Below are positions 44,701 through 54,993 of a DNA stretch of 64,000 nucleotides, in pieces. Below the pieces are notes generated by a model. It was not told the origin of the DNA. It ran no database searches and saw nothing but the letters and a program-made list of their open reading frames with translations. The stretch lies in assembly GCA_018398585.1 (NCBI GenBank), contig JAGTTD010000013.1:7908492-7972491 (forward strand), read 5' to 3'. Origin of the DNA: Simmondsia chinensis. Its lineage: Eukaryota > Streptophyta > Magnoliopsida > Caryophyllales > Simmondsiaceae. Both the position numbers and the translations under genes were made by a program. Numbering within the stretch: position 1 is the first letter of the stretch; each line of letters begins with the position of its first letter.

Positions 44701-46815
44701 CAAAGAACGGGTGTGTAGAGTATCCAAAATAGAATTTCCTAAATGACCTAAGCGCCTGTGCCAGAGTTCAGCCAGGACGGTCCGTGCTACGAGTCTAGTA
44801 GGGTGTGGAGAAAACCCATAAAGGGGTCCTTCACTGTATATCTTGAGGAGGGGCGTCCCCGTAGCCTTGTCCTTGACACAAAAGGAAGAAGAGTCAAATT
44901 CCACAATACAGTTATTATCGCAACACAATTGTTTAATAGACAATAAGTTGTATGTAAGACCAGGAACTAACATAACATTAGGAAGTAATAGGTAACGAGA
45001 GTTAGTGCAAATTTTTGAAAATCCAACACGAGTGACTGGTAACAGAGAACCATTGCCAACTTGAATTAATTTTGAACCATGATAAATAGTGTGCTTAGTT
45101 AAAATACCTGCACTGGAAGTCATACGGTTAGACGCCCCGGAGTTAGGGTAACATGTAAGATCAGCAGAATCATTAACAGACATGGCCGATAGAGATTGTG
45201 AGAGATCAGAATTAATGTAGCGGTGAGGAAAGAGAGAGGCAGCATGACCTGCTTGATGACAAATCTGTCAGACCAATGGACCGGCACTGAGTATACCATC
45301 ATGAGGCTGACGAGAATGCATACCTGAGTTGCGACCCCAAGTTTGTTGATGCGGAGGGAGACCACCGGTGGGAACCATACCTGTACTAGGAGGATGTTGC
45401 GGTTGACCGTGTGACCCACCATGACCCAAGGAGTTCCCATTGCGATTGTTGTTACATCCACGGCCCTTACGTCCACGTCCACCGCGACCCCGACTCGAAC
45501 CCGAGGAGTCCACAAGAGGAGGAGCGGCTGAGAGCGCATGGCCTGTAGAGGAGCGAGCGTGAATGCGAGCGAGAGCAGCCTCTTCATCTAATAGTGCTGT
45601 CCTGAGTTGTTCAAAAGAGAGATCACGAGACGACTAACGGGTGAACGTGTTGAAGGCGGCATACTCCGGAGGGAGACCGAAGAGAGCATAATGGAGGAGC
45701 TCAAGGTTAGAGCAAGGCCAGGTCATCGGCTATAGTTTTGAGATCGATGAGGTAGGTGGTCATGGATTTATTTTCTTTATGTAAGGTGACAAGTTGAGAG
45801 CGAAGGTTGAACTCCTTAGCAAAGGAGTGGTCACGAAAGCGTTTGGCTAGGGCGGTCCACATGTCTCGGGATGTAGGGTGATGGATGACATCATTTAGGA
45901 CCAGGCGAGCAAGAGAGGGAGACAGACATGCTCTAATGCTTTGATCTATACAGGACCATGTTATAGCGTCAGGGTTGGGGATATATTGGCCCGTGGGTGT
46001 TGGAATTTGGTTGGGGGGACAAGGGTGTGAGCCATCAACAAAACCCATAAGTCGACGGGCACGGAGAACCATGGACACTTGTTCCCGCCATGTGCTATAA
46101 TCGGTGGAGGGTTTCTAGTTTAATAGTAACCAGACTTGTAATAGAGGAGGGAGGAAGGGGGGTCTCGGGGGGGTGGAGGGGGGGAACGCCAGTAGGGACG
46201 ACGCACCAACCATGAGGGGGGATGAGTAATTGGAAAAATTAAAGGAGGGTTAGGGACGACCAATATTATACCCGGAGGAGGAAGCAACGATGTTAGCGGA
46301 TGACAAAGTCAGATCGGCATGAGAGGAGGAGAGAGAGGGGAGCGAGAACTCGTGCTCGAGCCTAGAAGAGAGAGAGGTCGACATAGACATGGCCGGCAGC
46401 AGGGGTCGGGTCAGTGGCTGGACGAGGGAGGTCGGTGGTCCAGCGGCCGCTGCTGGTGCCGGTGATAGGAGGGAAGGCGTCAACATTGGAGAGAGAAGGA
46501 GAGGAGGAGGTAGCAGCCATGAGGGTCGGGGCAATTGGAGCGACGACGGGCGATGGGTTCGACAGAAAACAGGGGCAACCGAAGCGACGACGGACGACAG
46601 CGAGCCAGTTGCCGGAGCAGTGGGAGAAATGCCGGCGCGACCAGGTGGTGAGAGAGAGGTGTCGGAGGTCGCCGGCGGCGGCGGCGGTGGCTGGGTTTAG
46701 GGTTAGGGTTTCTGCTTCCTTGTTCGCAGGCTACGGGTCCCTTTATAATTATAGAATAATATCAGAATAATATCATAATAATATCAGGATAATAGCAATA
46801 TAATATATCCTAATA
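41772..46815 (-). mobile_element. Copia LTR retrotransposon, Ale/Retrofit-like
   Basis: The 3' LTR is 41772-41915 (144 bp, TGTGAGAATATGGG to CCTAATA). It contains repeated AATATCAGAATAATATCAG. The 5' LTR survives only from about 46741 to 46815; its inner part and the primer site are deleted. The flanking 5-mers ATCAA (41767-41771) and ATCAT (46816-46820) differ at one position. The element lies 690 bp from its relative at 36093-41079, in the same orientation. Confidence 0.8.
41923..46534 (-). pseudogene. Copia gag-pol, mostly readable
   Basis: Gag lies in 45268-46534 (MGFVDGSHPCPPNQIPTPTG; FNLRSQLVTLHKENKSMTTY) with a Gly/Arg/Asn-rich tail. The 287-codon frame 44320-45183 joins protease to integrase. 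Its protease box is YPNSGASNRM, the catalytic Asp replaced by Asn. The same frame has the GAG-pre-integrase motif WHRRLGHLG and integrase (LIHSDVW, CFQSDGGHEFDN). The integrase Glu is in NGVAEQKYQ, in the next frame (44101-44286 and flank). RT lies in 42564-43471 with an intact YVDDIILTGS, and RNase H in 41923-42330 keeps SSTESEY but reads VYFDN for YCDN. It is the best preserved gag-pol here, but still disabled. Confidence 0.85.
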
Positions 46816-46867
46816 ATCATAGTACATTGTGGGACTTTATTGTTGTACTGAAAGGTAAAATACAGGT

Positions 46868-47486
46868 AATTTTCTAAAATAGTATATTTTAATATTTTCA
46901 AAATAGCATACAAAAATTTAAAATTACCAAAATGGCACGCCTAGTTAGCATGCCATTACCAACTAAGCAAGGGCATTTTGGTCATTTTACTTTTTTGAAA
47001 ACTAAAAAAGGAAAAAAGTTTTTTTTGGGGGGGACTGGAACAACCTTTCACCAAAATATAAAAAAATAAAAATTAAATGTTATCTAAATTTTTGTATCAC
47101 ACATAAACTTAGATGTATAACAAAAATAATAATAGTAAATATACTTTTTTCTTATAATAAACATTTAAAATTTTGATAAATTTTTACATATCGAATAATA
47201 GTATCTATATAATACAATACTAAAAATTTAGTCAACATTTTTTTTAACATTTTGGTGAAAAGTTGTTGCAGCCGTAAAAAAAAATAAAAACAAAAAAACG
47301 TTTCTTTTTTTATTCAATTTTGAAAAAAGTGAAATCACCAAAATGCCCTTATTTAGGTAGCAATGGCATGCTGATTAGGCATGATATTTTAGTAATTTTC
47401 AATTTTTACGTATTATTTTAGTAATTTTAAATTTTTACGTGATACTTTTAGAACAAAAATATTAAAATGTGCTATTTTAGAAAATT
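46868..47486. mobile_element. Mutator-like MITE with inverted ends of about 200 bp
   Basis: The left end AATTTTCTAAAATAGTATAT and the complement of the right end AATTTTCTAAAATAGCACAT continue matching through AATTTAAAATTAC, a second GCATGCCATT block and AGGGCATTTTGGT. A nested pair, CAACCTTTCACCAAAAT and ATTTTGGTGAAAAGTTG, lies at the centre. Target duplications are not clear, so the superfamily is inferred from the long inverted ends. Confidence 0.55.
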
Positions 47487-47809
47487 CTATACTTACAAAG
47501 ATTTTCAAAGTTGTTGACAGTGATAATAATCTCCGATGCATGCATGCAAATTGCCCCCATGGATCAAAAAAGTCGTACTCGTGCACTTTTTTTTAGCCTT
47601 CCACTACAACAAGTTGATGAGCCATTTCGAATAATGCTTTGAGTTTTTAGAATTTTTTTTTTCTTTAATAATTAAAAGAAAGAGATCCTCATAAGCGTGT
47701 AAGCGAAAGTTCTCCTGTCAATACAAGAACCAAAAGAAACAAAGAAAAAACAAGAGAAAAGGGTCAATGTTAACGTAATCCAGCTACACATCATGTCAAA
47801 GTCAAGCTA
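47487..47809 (-). other. Spacer including a likely LINE tail on the minus strand
   Basis: On the minus strand 47780-47655 ends CTTTTAATTATTAAAG plus an A run, resembling the L1-type tails elsewhere. No gene is present. Confidence 0.4.
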
Positions 47810-50800
47810 TGTTAGGAAAATATCTCAAAATTCCTTGGAACTTTAAGTAAGGATGTCGTGAGGAGGCCGATCGGTTGAGAAAGTTACGTAAGTGAAGGAC
47901 GCCAGCAGTAAGCACAGAGATCGATCGGGAACCGCGTTTTCACGTGCCTATATATATGGACGTAGGATTACGTCATTCATTATCCAATAGCTTGTGAGGT
48001 ACTTTCCCAGTGGAGCCGCAACTGAAAAGAGAGAGAGAGAAAAAAAAAAGGAGTGATTGTAATTCTTCTTTTCGATTCAATAATAAAAGCTCCAATCTTT
48101 GCCCGTGGTTTTCTCCCCTTTCGATTGTAAAGGGGTTTCCACGTAAATACTTATGTCGTTTGTTTCTATTCTCTTTTAGCCCATTTACTTGTCGTATTGT
48201 CATGGTATTTGATTCGATTGCATACCGGGAGAATTAATTATTTTCGTACAAATTGGTATCAGAGCCTGGTTATTCGAATTGGTACAATGGCATGAGGTAT
48301 TAAGACCGAGGTAGAGAAGTTCGAAGGTCAAGGAAGCTTCAGCTTATGGCAAGTCCGTGTAAAAGGACTCTTAACTCATAATGGCTTGAAGAAAGCACTG
48401 GAGGGGAAAGAGAAAAAACCCGAGACTATGACCGAGGCACAATGGGAAGAGATGGATGATAAGGCTCTCACGGTGATACAGATGTGTTTAGCTGATGATG
48501 TTCTGTCAGAGATCTTTGAGATGGAAACCGCAAATGAGTTATGGGAGAAATTACTAGACATGTTTTGCCACAAGTTAGTCTCCAACAAACTCGCAGTGAA
48601 GTGTCGGTTATTCACTTTCCATATAACAGAAGGTACATCTCTTAAAAAACAATCTTAGCGAGTTTACCTCTATTATATAAGAATTAAAGGAATTGGATGA
48701 TGTCCCTAAGGACGAGGATCAAGCTATGTTATTACTTTGTTCACTCTCTAATTCGTATAAGGGCTTTGTAGAAAGCATGATATATGGGGGTAAGCCGACC
48801 ATTACTGTTGATGAGGTGAAAAGAAACCTTGTGAGTAAAGAACGGGTGGATAGGGAGTTATCTGATTCGGTGAATGACTCAGGTAGTGGTTTGCATGCGA
48901 GAGGTGGATTAGAACATAGGGGATCCAATGATGGGAAAAAGTCTAGATCTAAATCTAGATATAAGAACCTGTCATGCCATTACTGTCACAAGAAAGGGCA
49001 CATAAAGAAAGACTGTTACAAATATAAAAATAAATTGAAAGAGGGTAATAGGGGTGACTAGGGCAAAGATAAGTCCACTGAGACTAATGTTGTAGAGGAT
49101 GATAGTGAAGAGGAGTTTCTATTTGTTGCTGATTCTCAGTCCAGGTCCAAAAATAAGTGGGTCGTGGATTCGGGTTGTTCATATCACGTTAGTCCAAATA
49201 GAGATTGGTTTTCCATATATAAGTCTATACAACTGTCTTGATGGGTAACGATGCCGCTTGTAAGGTAGCGGGGATTGGAACAATTCGTGTAAGTATGTTT
49301 GATGGGGCTATTAGAACTTTAAGTGATGTACGTCACGTCCCGGAGTTGAAAAAAACTTGATTTCTCTAGGTACCCTTGAGTCTAGTGGGTACAAGTACTC
49401 TGCTGAAGGTGGAGTCATGCGGGTCAGTAAGGGTGCTTTAGTTGTGATGAAAGGGAATAGGGTAGGTACTTTGTATGAGCTTGCAGGTACTACCGTGACA
49501 GGTTCAGTTGTTGTTTCCACATCCACTATGACAGATGCAAAGATTACGAGACTGTGGCACATGAGAATGGGTCACATTGGTGATAAGGCATTGTCTGAGT
49601 TAAGTAAAAGGGGACTGCTTTGTGGTCAGTCAACTGGACTAATGGAATTCTGTGAGCACTGTGTGTATGGGAAGCAGAAAAGAGTCAGCTTCAAGTCAGC
49701 AGTGCATCAGACAAAGGGAACGTTAGATTACATACATTCTTAACTATGGGGACCTTCCAGAGTGGCTTCTAAAGGTGGGTCCAGGTATCTTCTAACGTTT
49801 ACGGATGATTATTCACGTAAAGTTTGGGTCTATTTTCTGAAGCAGAAAAATGAAGTGTATGATGTCTTCAAGAAATGGAAGATTCTACTTGAAAAACAGA
49901 CAGGGAAGCCGATAAAGAGGTTAAGGACTGATAATGGTCTTGAGTTTGTTGAAAGTGACCTCACTAGATTTTTGTGAAGATCAGGGTATAGTCAAACACG
50001 GGACATGTACAGGTCGACCTCAGCAAAATAGAGTGGCTGAAAGATTGAACAGGACGTTACTTGAGAAGGCTCGATGTATGCTTTCAAATGCAGCTTTGAA
50101 AAGAGAATGGTGGGCAGAAGCAGTTAGCATGGCTTGCTATCTTGTGAACAAGACACCGCATTCTTCATTGTAGATGAAGACACCTAAAGAGGTATGGTCT
50201 GGTTCTACTTCTGATTATTCTCATACTAAAGTATTTGGTTGTCCTGCATAGGCATATGTTAATGATGGAAAGCTAGAGCCTAGGGCCAAGAAATGAATCC
50301 TTTTTGGTTATTCGTCAGGTGTGAAGGGATATAGATTATGGGATCCCAGTGCTCAGAAGTTTCTGATCAGTAGAAATGTTACCTTTGATGAGTCTACTCT
50401 ACTACATCCGCCACACACACCCTCTATTGACAGTGATTCAGTTCAGGTTGAGACACCTGATGTTACACAGATACAGTCAGATCAGAAGGTCGTTCAATTA
50501 GAGAGTATTCTAGCACCTCAGGTACGGGCTTTTGATGTTGTTATTGATAATACAGAAACAGGTCAGCAGGTGGAGAATAATACTATAGTTGGTGGTAAAC
50601 TGAGGTGACAGATCAGGCCTCCGGAGAGATATGGGTACGAGGAGATGATTGCTTATGCCTTTACTACTGCTGAGTCTTTAGATGACAGTGAGCCGACTTC
50701 ATATTCAGAGGCTGTATCGAGATCAGATGCTGAGAAGTGGCTCATTGCTATGAATGAAGAGATGCAGTCTCTTCATAAGAACCAGACATGGGAACTAGTG

Positions 50801-52507
50801 AAGCCTCAAACAGGGAAAAGACTGATTGGTTACAAATGGGTCTTCAAAAGAAAGGAGGGCATTCCTGGAGTTAAAGATGCAAGATACAAGGCACGTTTGG
50901 TAGCTAAAGGCTACAGTCAGGTACAAGGTGTTGATTTTCATGATATATTTTAACCTGTAATTAGACATATTTCGATTCATGCACTTTTGTCTTTAGTTGC
51001 TATGCATGACTTAGAGCTTGAGCAGTTAGATGTAAAGATTGCATTTTTGCATGGTGAACTAGAAGAGAGTATCTATATGCATCAGCCCGAGGGCTTTGTT
51101 GTAGAAGGAAAGGAAGATCATGTATGTTTGCTTAAGAAGTCTTTATATGGTTTGAAGCAGTCTCCTAAGCAGTGGTATAGGAGATTTGATCAATTCATGA
51201 CAGGTCATGGGTACATCAGGAGTAAGTACGACAGTTGTGTGTACTTCAGAAAGACCAATACCAGCTTTGTTTATTTGCTTTTGTACGTTGATGATATGTT
51301 GATTGCAGCACGAGACATGAAGGATGTTGATGACTTGAAATCAATGTTGAAGAATGAGTTTGAGATCAGAGATCTTGGAGCAGCTAACAAGATCTTAGAC
51401 ATGGAGAGTCATAGAGACAGAAAAGCCGAAAAATTATACTTGTCATAGGAGAAGTATATTGAGAAGGTGTTGGACAGGTTTCATATGAAGGATGCTAATC
51501 CAGTTAGCACACCCTTAGTGGCTCACTTCAGACTTTCAGCATTAGATTCGCCTCAGACTGAGGAGAATGTCAGGTACATGTCTCAAATTCCATATTCTAA
51601 TGCAGTGGGCAGTATTATGTATGCAATGATTTGTACGCGTCCAGATATTGCTTTTGCAGTGAGCAGAGTTAATAGGTACATGGCAAATCCAGGTAAAGAG
51701 CATTGGCATGCTGTGAAGTGGATTCTCAGGTATTTTCGTGGAACTTCTGATATTTGTTTGGAATATGGGGAAAGTAAGTGTTGCTTAGTTGGGTATGTAG
51801 ATTCTGATTATGGTGGAGACCTCGATAAGAGGAAGTCCACATCAAGGTATATGTTTTGTTTAGGTGACACAGCTATCAGTTGGAGAGCGTGTTTACAATC
51901 TGTTACAAAAGCCATTTGGTTGAGAGGTTTGATCAGTGAGATCAGTGTTGAGCAGGGTACTGTTAGAGTCTACTGTGATAGTCAGTCCGCCATTCACCTA
52001 GCGAAGGATCAGATGTCACATCATGACAGAACGAAGCATATAGATGTGAAGCATCATTTTATTAGAGATCTGATTGACGAGCGAAATGTGGAGTTGAAAA
52101 AGATTGGGACTGAGGACAATATAGCTAACATGTTCACTAAAGTTCTACCAGGGTGCAAATTTGAGCATTGCTCGAATTTGGTGGGTCTTTGCGTTTGATG
52201 TGTGTTAGCCCCGGTTGAGGGGGCGTTTGGAGTTATTTTATTGTTGATGTTAATTTTGAGCTACGGTGGAGATTTGTTAGGAAAATGTCTCAAAATTCCT
52301 TGGAACTTTAAGTAGGGATGCCGTGAGGAGGCCGTTCGATCGGGTGAACGTTGATCGATCGGGAAAGTTACGTAAGTGAAGGACGCTAGAAGTAAGCACG
52401 CTGATCGATCAGGAACCGCGTTTTCATGGGCCTATATATATGGACGTAGGGTTACGTCATTCATTATCCAATATCTTGTGAGGTACTTTCCCAGCGGCGC
52501 CGCAACT

Positions 52508-52538
<31 letters not shown>

Positions 52539-52737
52539 ATGATTATAATTCTTCTTTTCGATTCAATAATAAAAACTCTAATCTTTGCCCGTGGTTTTCT
52601 CTCTTTTTGATTGTAAAGGGGTTTCCATGTAAATACTTGTGTTGTTTGTTTCTATTCTCTTTTAGTCCATTTACTTATCGTATTGTCGTTTGTATTTGAT
52701 TTGATTGCATACCGGGAGAATTAATTATTTCTGTACA
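47810..52737 (+). mobile_element. Full-length Copia LTR retrotransposon (Tork/TNT1-like), + strand
   Basis: The 5' LTR is 47810-48250 (441 bp) and the 3' LTR 52275-52737 (463 bp); both start TGTTAGGAAAAT and end GTACA. Flanking 5-mers AGCTA (47805-47809) and GGCTA (52738-52742) match at four of five positions. The primer site TGGTATCAGAGC is at 48254-48265 and the polypurine tract GGTGGAGATT at 52265-52274. A TATA box (CCTATATATATGG) lies near 47946-47958. The encoded proteins are close to those of the element at 8844-13847, so both belong to one family group. Confidence 0.9.
48287..52198 (+). pseudogene. Copia gag-pol with stops, shifts and an RNase H deletion
   Basis: The start ATG at 48287 is followed by TGA as third codon. 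Gag then reads from EVEKFEGQGSFSLWQVRVKG and has a complete zinc knuckle CHYCHKKGHIKKDC (about 48975-49016). Protease shows WVVDSGCSYHV near 49160. GAG-pre-integrase ([19 protein letters not shown]) is in 49357-49743. Integrase spans 49762-50173 with RTDNGLEF and the Glu of RVAERLNR. RT covers 50645-51448 with intact YVDDMLIA at about 51285. RNase H in 51467-52198 jumps from SWRACLQSVT to KAIWLRGL, so the stretch with the catalytic Glu (TEAEY) is deleted. At least eight breaks separate the frames. Normal role: particle formation and cDNA synthesis; this copy is dead. Confidence 0.9.
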
Positions 52738-52994
52738 GGCTAAAATCACCCGGCTTTGCTTATGGACAGCAGTTGAAGGCAATACCTAGGAATGAATTAT
52801 GGAGTATGACGAATCTGGATCTGGATCTGAGAATGGTATTAGGAATCAATCAACGAGAGTTTTCCATAGAGTGATGAATGGATATCTCTATGTAACACAC
52901 TTAAGCTTGGAACCAATTAGGAGTACAGTTCTAGAAGATAAACGTGTTTCTTATTATCCAAATTGCACTGACCACAGCAAAGAAAAAAAATATT
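52738..52994. other. Spacer, no gene
   Basis: A 66-codon frame at 52799-52999 has no domain and crosses into SINE sequence, so it is not called. Confidence 0.4.
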
Positions 52995-53133
52995 ATTGAC
53001 AAAATACGACTCAGTTACACAAGGAGACAACCATTCCCAAACCCTATAACTTCCTCACCCCTAATGAAAATGAGATTTGATCTTAGGTCTCGGATACTAA
53101 CTCAAAAACTTTACCACCTGAGTCAGCTGGCAT
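52995..53133 (-). mobile_element. tRNA-derived SINE, copy 1
   Basis: The minus strand begins ATGCCAGCTGACTCAGGTGG (A box region) and 35 nt on has GATCAAATCTC (B box). The 3' part is shared with the next copy. It is likely an old Pol III-derived SINE. Confidence 0.5.
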
Positions 53134-53171
53134 ATTCGTGATATATGCAATATTTTTCTTTTACAAATGGT

Positions 53172-53309
53172 AAGAAATCTGACTCAGACACACAAAAGCA
53201 AACAAACCCTTTCCACTTCCTATAAACCCTCTAACCCCCAATAAAGACATAATTCGTTCTCGCATCTTAAATACTACCCAAAAACATTACCAACTGAGCC
53301 AACTGGCAC
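53172..53309 (-). mobile_element. tRNA-derived SINE, copy 2
   Basis: The minus strand begins GTGCCAGTTGGCTCAGTTGG, a clear A box. The B box is decayed (GAGAACGAATTATG). It lies about 176 bp from copy 1 in the same orientation, so it arose by tandem duplication or a second insertion. Confidence 0.55.
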
Positions 53310-53337
53310 CTTTGAGAATGCAATATTTTACTATTTA

Positions 53338-54362
53338 GGCTTCGTTTGTTTTGAAGAAAAATGGGATTCTAGGAAATGGTTTTCATATTTTATGTCGTTT
53401 GTCGCGCTTTCTTTAATGGAAAAGCTTTTCTGATGGAAAAAGTTTTCCCCCAATGGAGGGAAAATGACTTCCCTTGTAAAACAAAGGAAGTCATGATTCC
53501 AAGTGGCACAAGAGCCTTCGCAGTAATTATCGTGTAGATGGCGATGGAACTGAAATGAACCGAATTGGAATGTAAACTTTAATGTCATAATGTCAGATAG
53601 GAATTGGACCGAATAATCAAACAGAGCCAGATATTACTTTATTATGGTTTTAAAAGAACAATTTTCATCATTTTGAATTACTATATAATATTATATAGGA
53701 AAGTTATCAATTAGGTACCTCGGGATTTCAACATTTATTACACAAGTACTCTGATGTTTCAATAATATACAATGATGTACCCTGAAGTTTAAAAGTTTTA
53801 TCACCCAAGTACTCTGAAGATTAAGAATTTTATAAATAAGGTATTTTTCACCAAAACTTTGTAGATTTTAAATAAAAAATTGTTGACGTAGAACACAAGT
53901 TTCAACAACATATATGTCTCCCTATCATAATCCGGTGATTTCTTTTGTCAGAAAATGCTAGCATGACACATTAACGAAAATTCACCATATTCGAACGTAG
54001 AGCATATTTAGGTGATAGAATTTTGTATCTCAGGGTATCTTATTATTTATATTAAAATGATAGAATACTTAGGTAATAAATGCTCAAAATTTAAGGTACA
54101 TAAGAGATAATTTTCCTATTTTATATAGCTTTGATAGTTAAGTTTATTTTTCAGTTACTTTTAATATATATTGTATTGTTACTTATATTATCCTATAATG
54201 CTATTTCTTTTAAACTCTACAAGAAAACATTAATATGGAAGTAAGTTTTCTTTTGAAACAAACGAAAGAAAACCTCAATCGGATTTCAATTTTTCTTGGA
54301 AAATCTTTTCCAATGGAAAACCATTTCTTAAAATCCACTTTTCCAGCGAAACAAACGGAGCT
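53338..54362. mobile_element. Tourist-like (PIF/Harbinger) element with nested MITE
   Basis: The left end GGCTTCGTTTGTTTTG and the complement of the right end, AGCTCCGTTTGTTTCGCTGG, are inverted repeats. Both contain an AAATGGTTTTC motif further in. TTA flanks each side (53335-53337 and 54363-54365). Without the nested MITE it is about 600 bp and non-coding. It ends about 630 bp before the MYB start codon. Confidence 0.6.
53698..54116. mobile_element. Mutator-like MITE nested in the Tourist-like element
   Basis: The left end GGAAAGTTATCAATTAGGTA and the complement of the right end GGAAAATTATCTCTTATGTA match at 16 of 20 positions. Flanking 9-mers TATTATATA (53689-53697) and TATTTTATA (54117-54125) differ at one site. 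It shares sequence with the minisatellite-bearing unit at 13860-14570. Confidence 0.6.
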
Positions 54363-54377
54363 TTAGTAAAGGAAGAT

Positions 54378-54612
54378 ACCCAGTGCCTCAAGGGCTCCCG
54401 TCTATGCAGGGTCTTTTGGGGGGGGGGGGGGGTGTACGCAGCCTTCCCCCTTTCGGATGTTAACCTGAAGAGAGGGTGTTTCCGAGTGCCCCAACCTGAG
54501 GGGTGAGGACTTCCCGGAGGTCACCTATCTTGGTACTGCTCTCGCCCAAGCACGCTTAACTTCAAAGTTCTAATAGGATTCGGTGACAGCGTGTTGGTGC
54601 CCTCTTCGGCAA
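54378..54612 (-). mobile_element. 5S-rRNA-headed SINE, copy 1
   Basis: On the minus strand the first 110 nt (54612-54500) follow the plant 5S rRNA gene: CACCGAATCC, then GAAGTTAAGCGTGCTTGGGC (A box), GATAGGTGACC (intermediate element) and GGGAAGTCCTC (C box). The sequence then runs into the conserved SINE 3' domain (GGAAACACCCTC, GGGGGAAGGCTGCGTACACC, GACCCTGC, GGGAGCCC). A G15 run has expanded inside. The 5S internal promoter would drive Pol III transcription away from the MYB gene. Confidence 0.7.
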
Positions 54613-54672
54613 ACAGCCTTAGTGTGGCCTCCAATGTCCAAGCCTTCACTAAAATATATAAATGCATGCATG

Positions 54673-54845
54673 GGTCAAAGCACATGTCGGGACAAAAAGA
54701 AAAAGGTAATAAAAGGACTTCATTCTAGGAAGCTGCCAATTGTTTTTAAAATAAACTAAGTTATTTGGACCGTTCAAATCTTAATTTTATTGGTTGAAAC
54801 TATATATTATATTATGCACTAGTCAAATATGTACCTATATATAAA
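54673..54845 (+). promoter_or_regulatory. MYB promoter: TATA box and two W-box-like sites
   Basis: TATATATAAA at 54836-54845 lies about 150 bp before the start codon, placing transcription start near 54870-54880. GGTCAA at 54673-54678 and AGTCAA at 54821-54826 are reverse-strand W-box cores (TTGAC), possible WRKY sites, which would suit a stress-induced MYB. The leader holds no upstream ATG. It does have a possible hairpin, CTTTGGTTT (54885-54893) with AAACCAAAG (54907-54915). Confidence 0.5.
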
Positions 54846-54993
54846 CACTTTGGTGTCTGTGGCCTAGCACTAACCTCCACATCCCTTTGGTTTTATTCCA
54901 AGAAGGAAACCAAAGAGAAAGGGTGAGAGAGTCTGTGTGTAAGTTGGATAAACTTTTATCTGATAGAGGATTTGAAAATCGAATAAGAGTGTC

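Noticed and set aside
54500..54612. 5S rRNA gene
   Set aside because: The copy is diverged at many positions and fused to a SINE body, and there is no tandem 5S array.
54378..54612. Cassandra TRIM LTR
   Set aside because: 5S sequence would fit, but there are no TG...CA LTR ends, no tRNA-Met primer site and no partner LTR, while a SINE 3' domain is fused to the 5S part.
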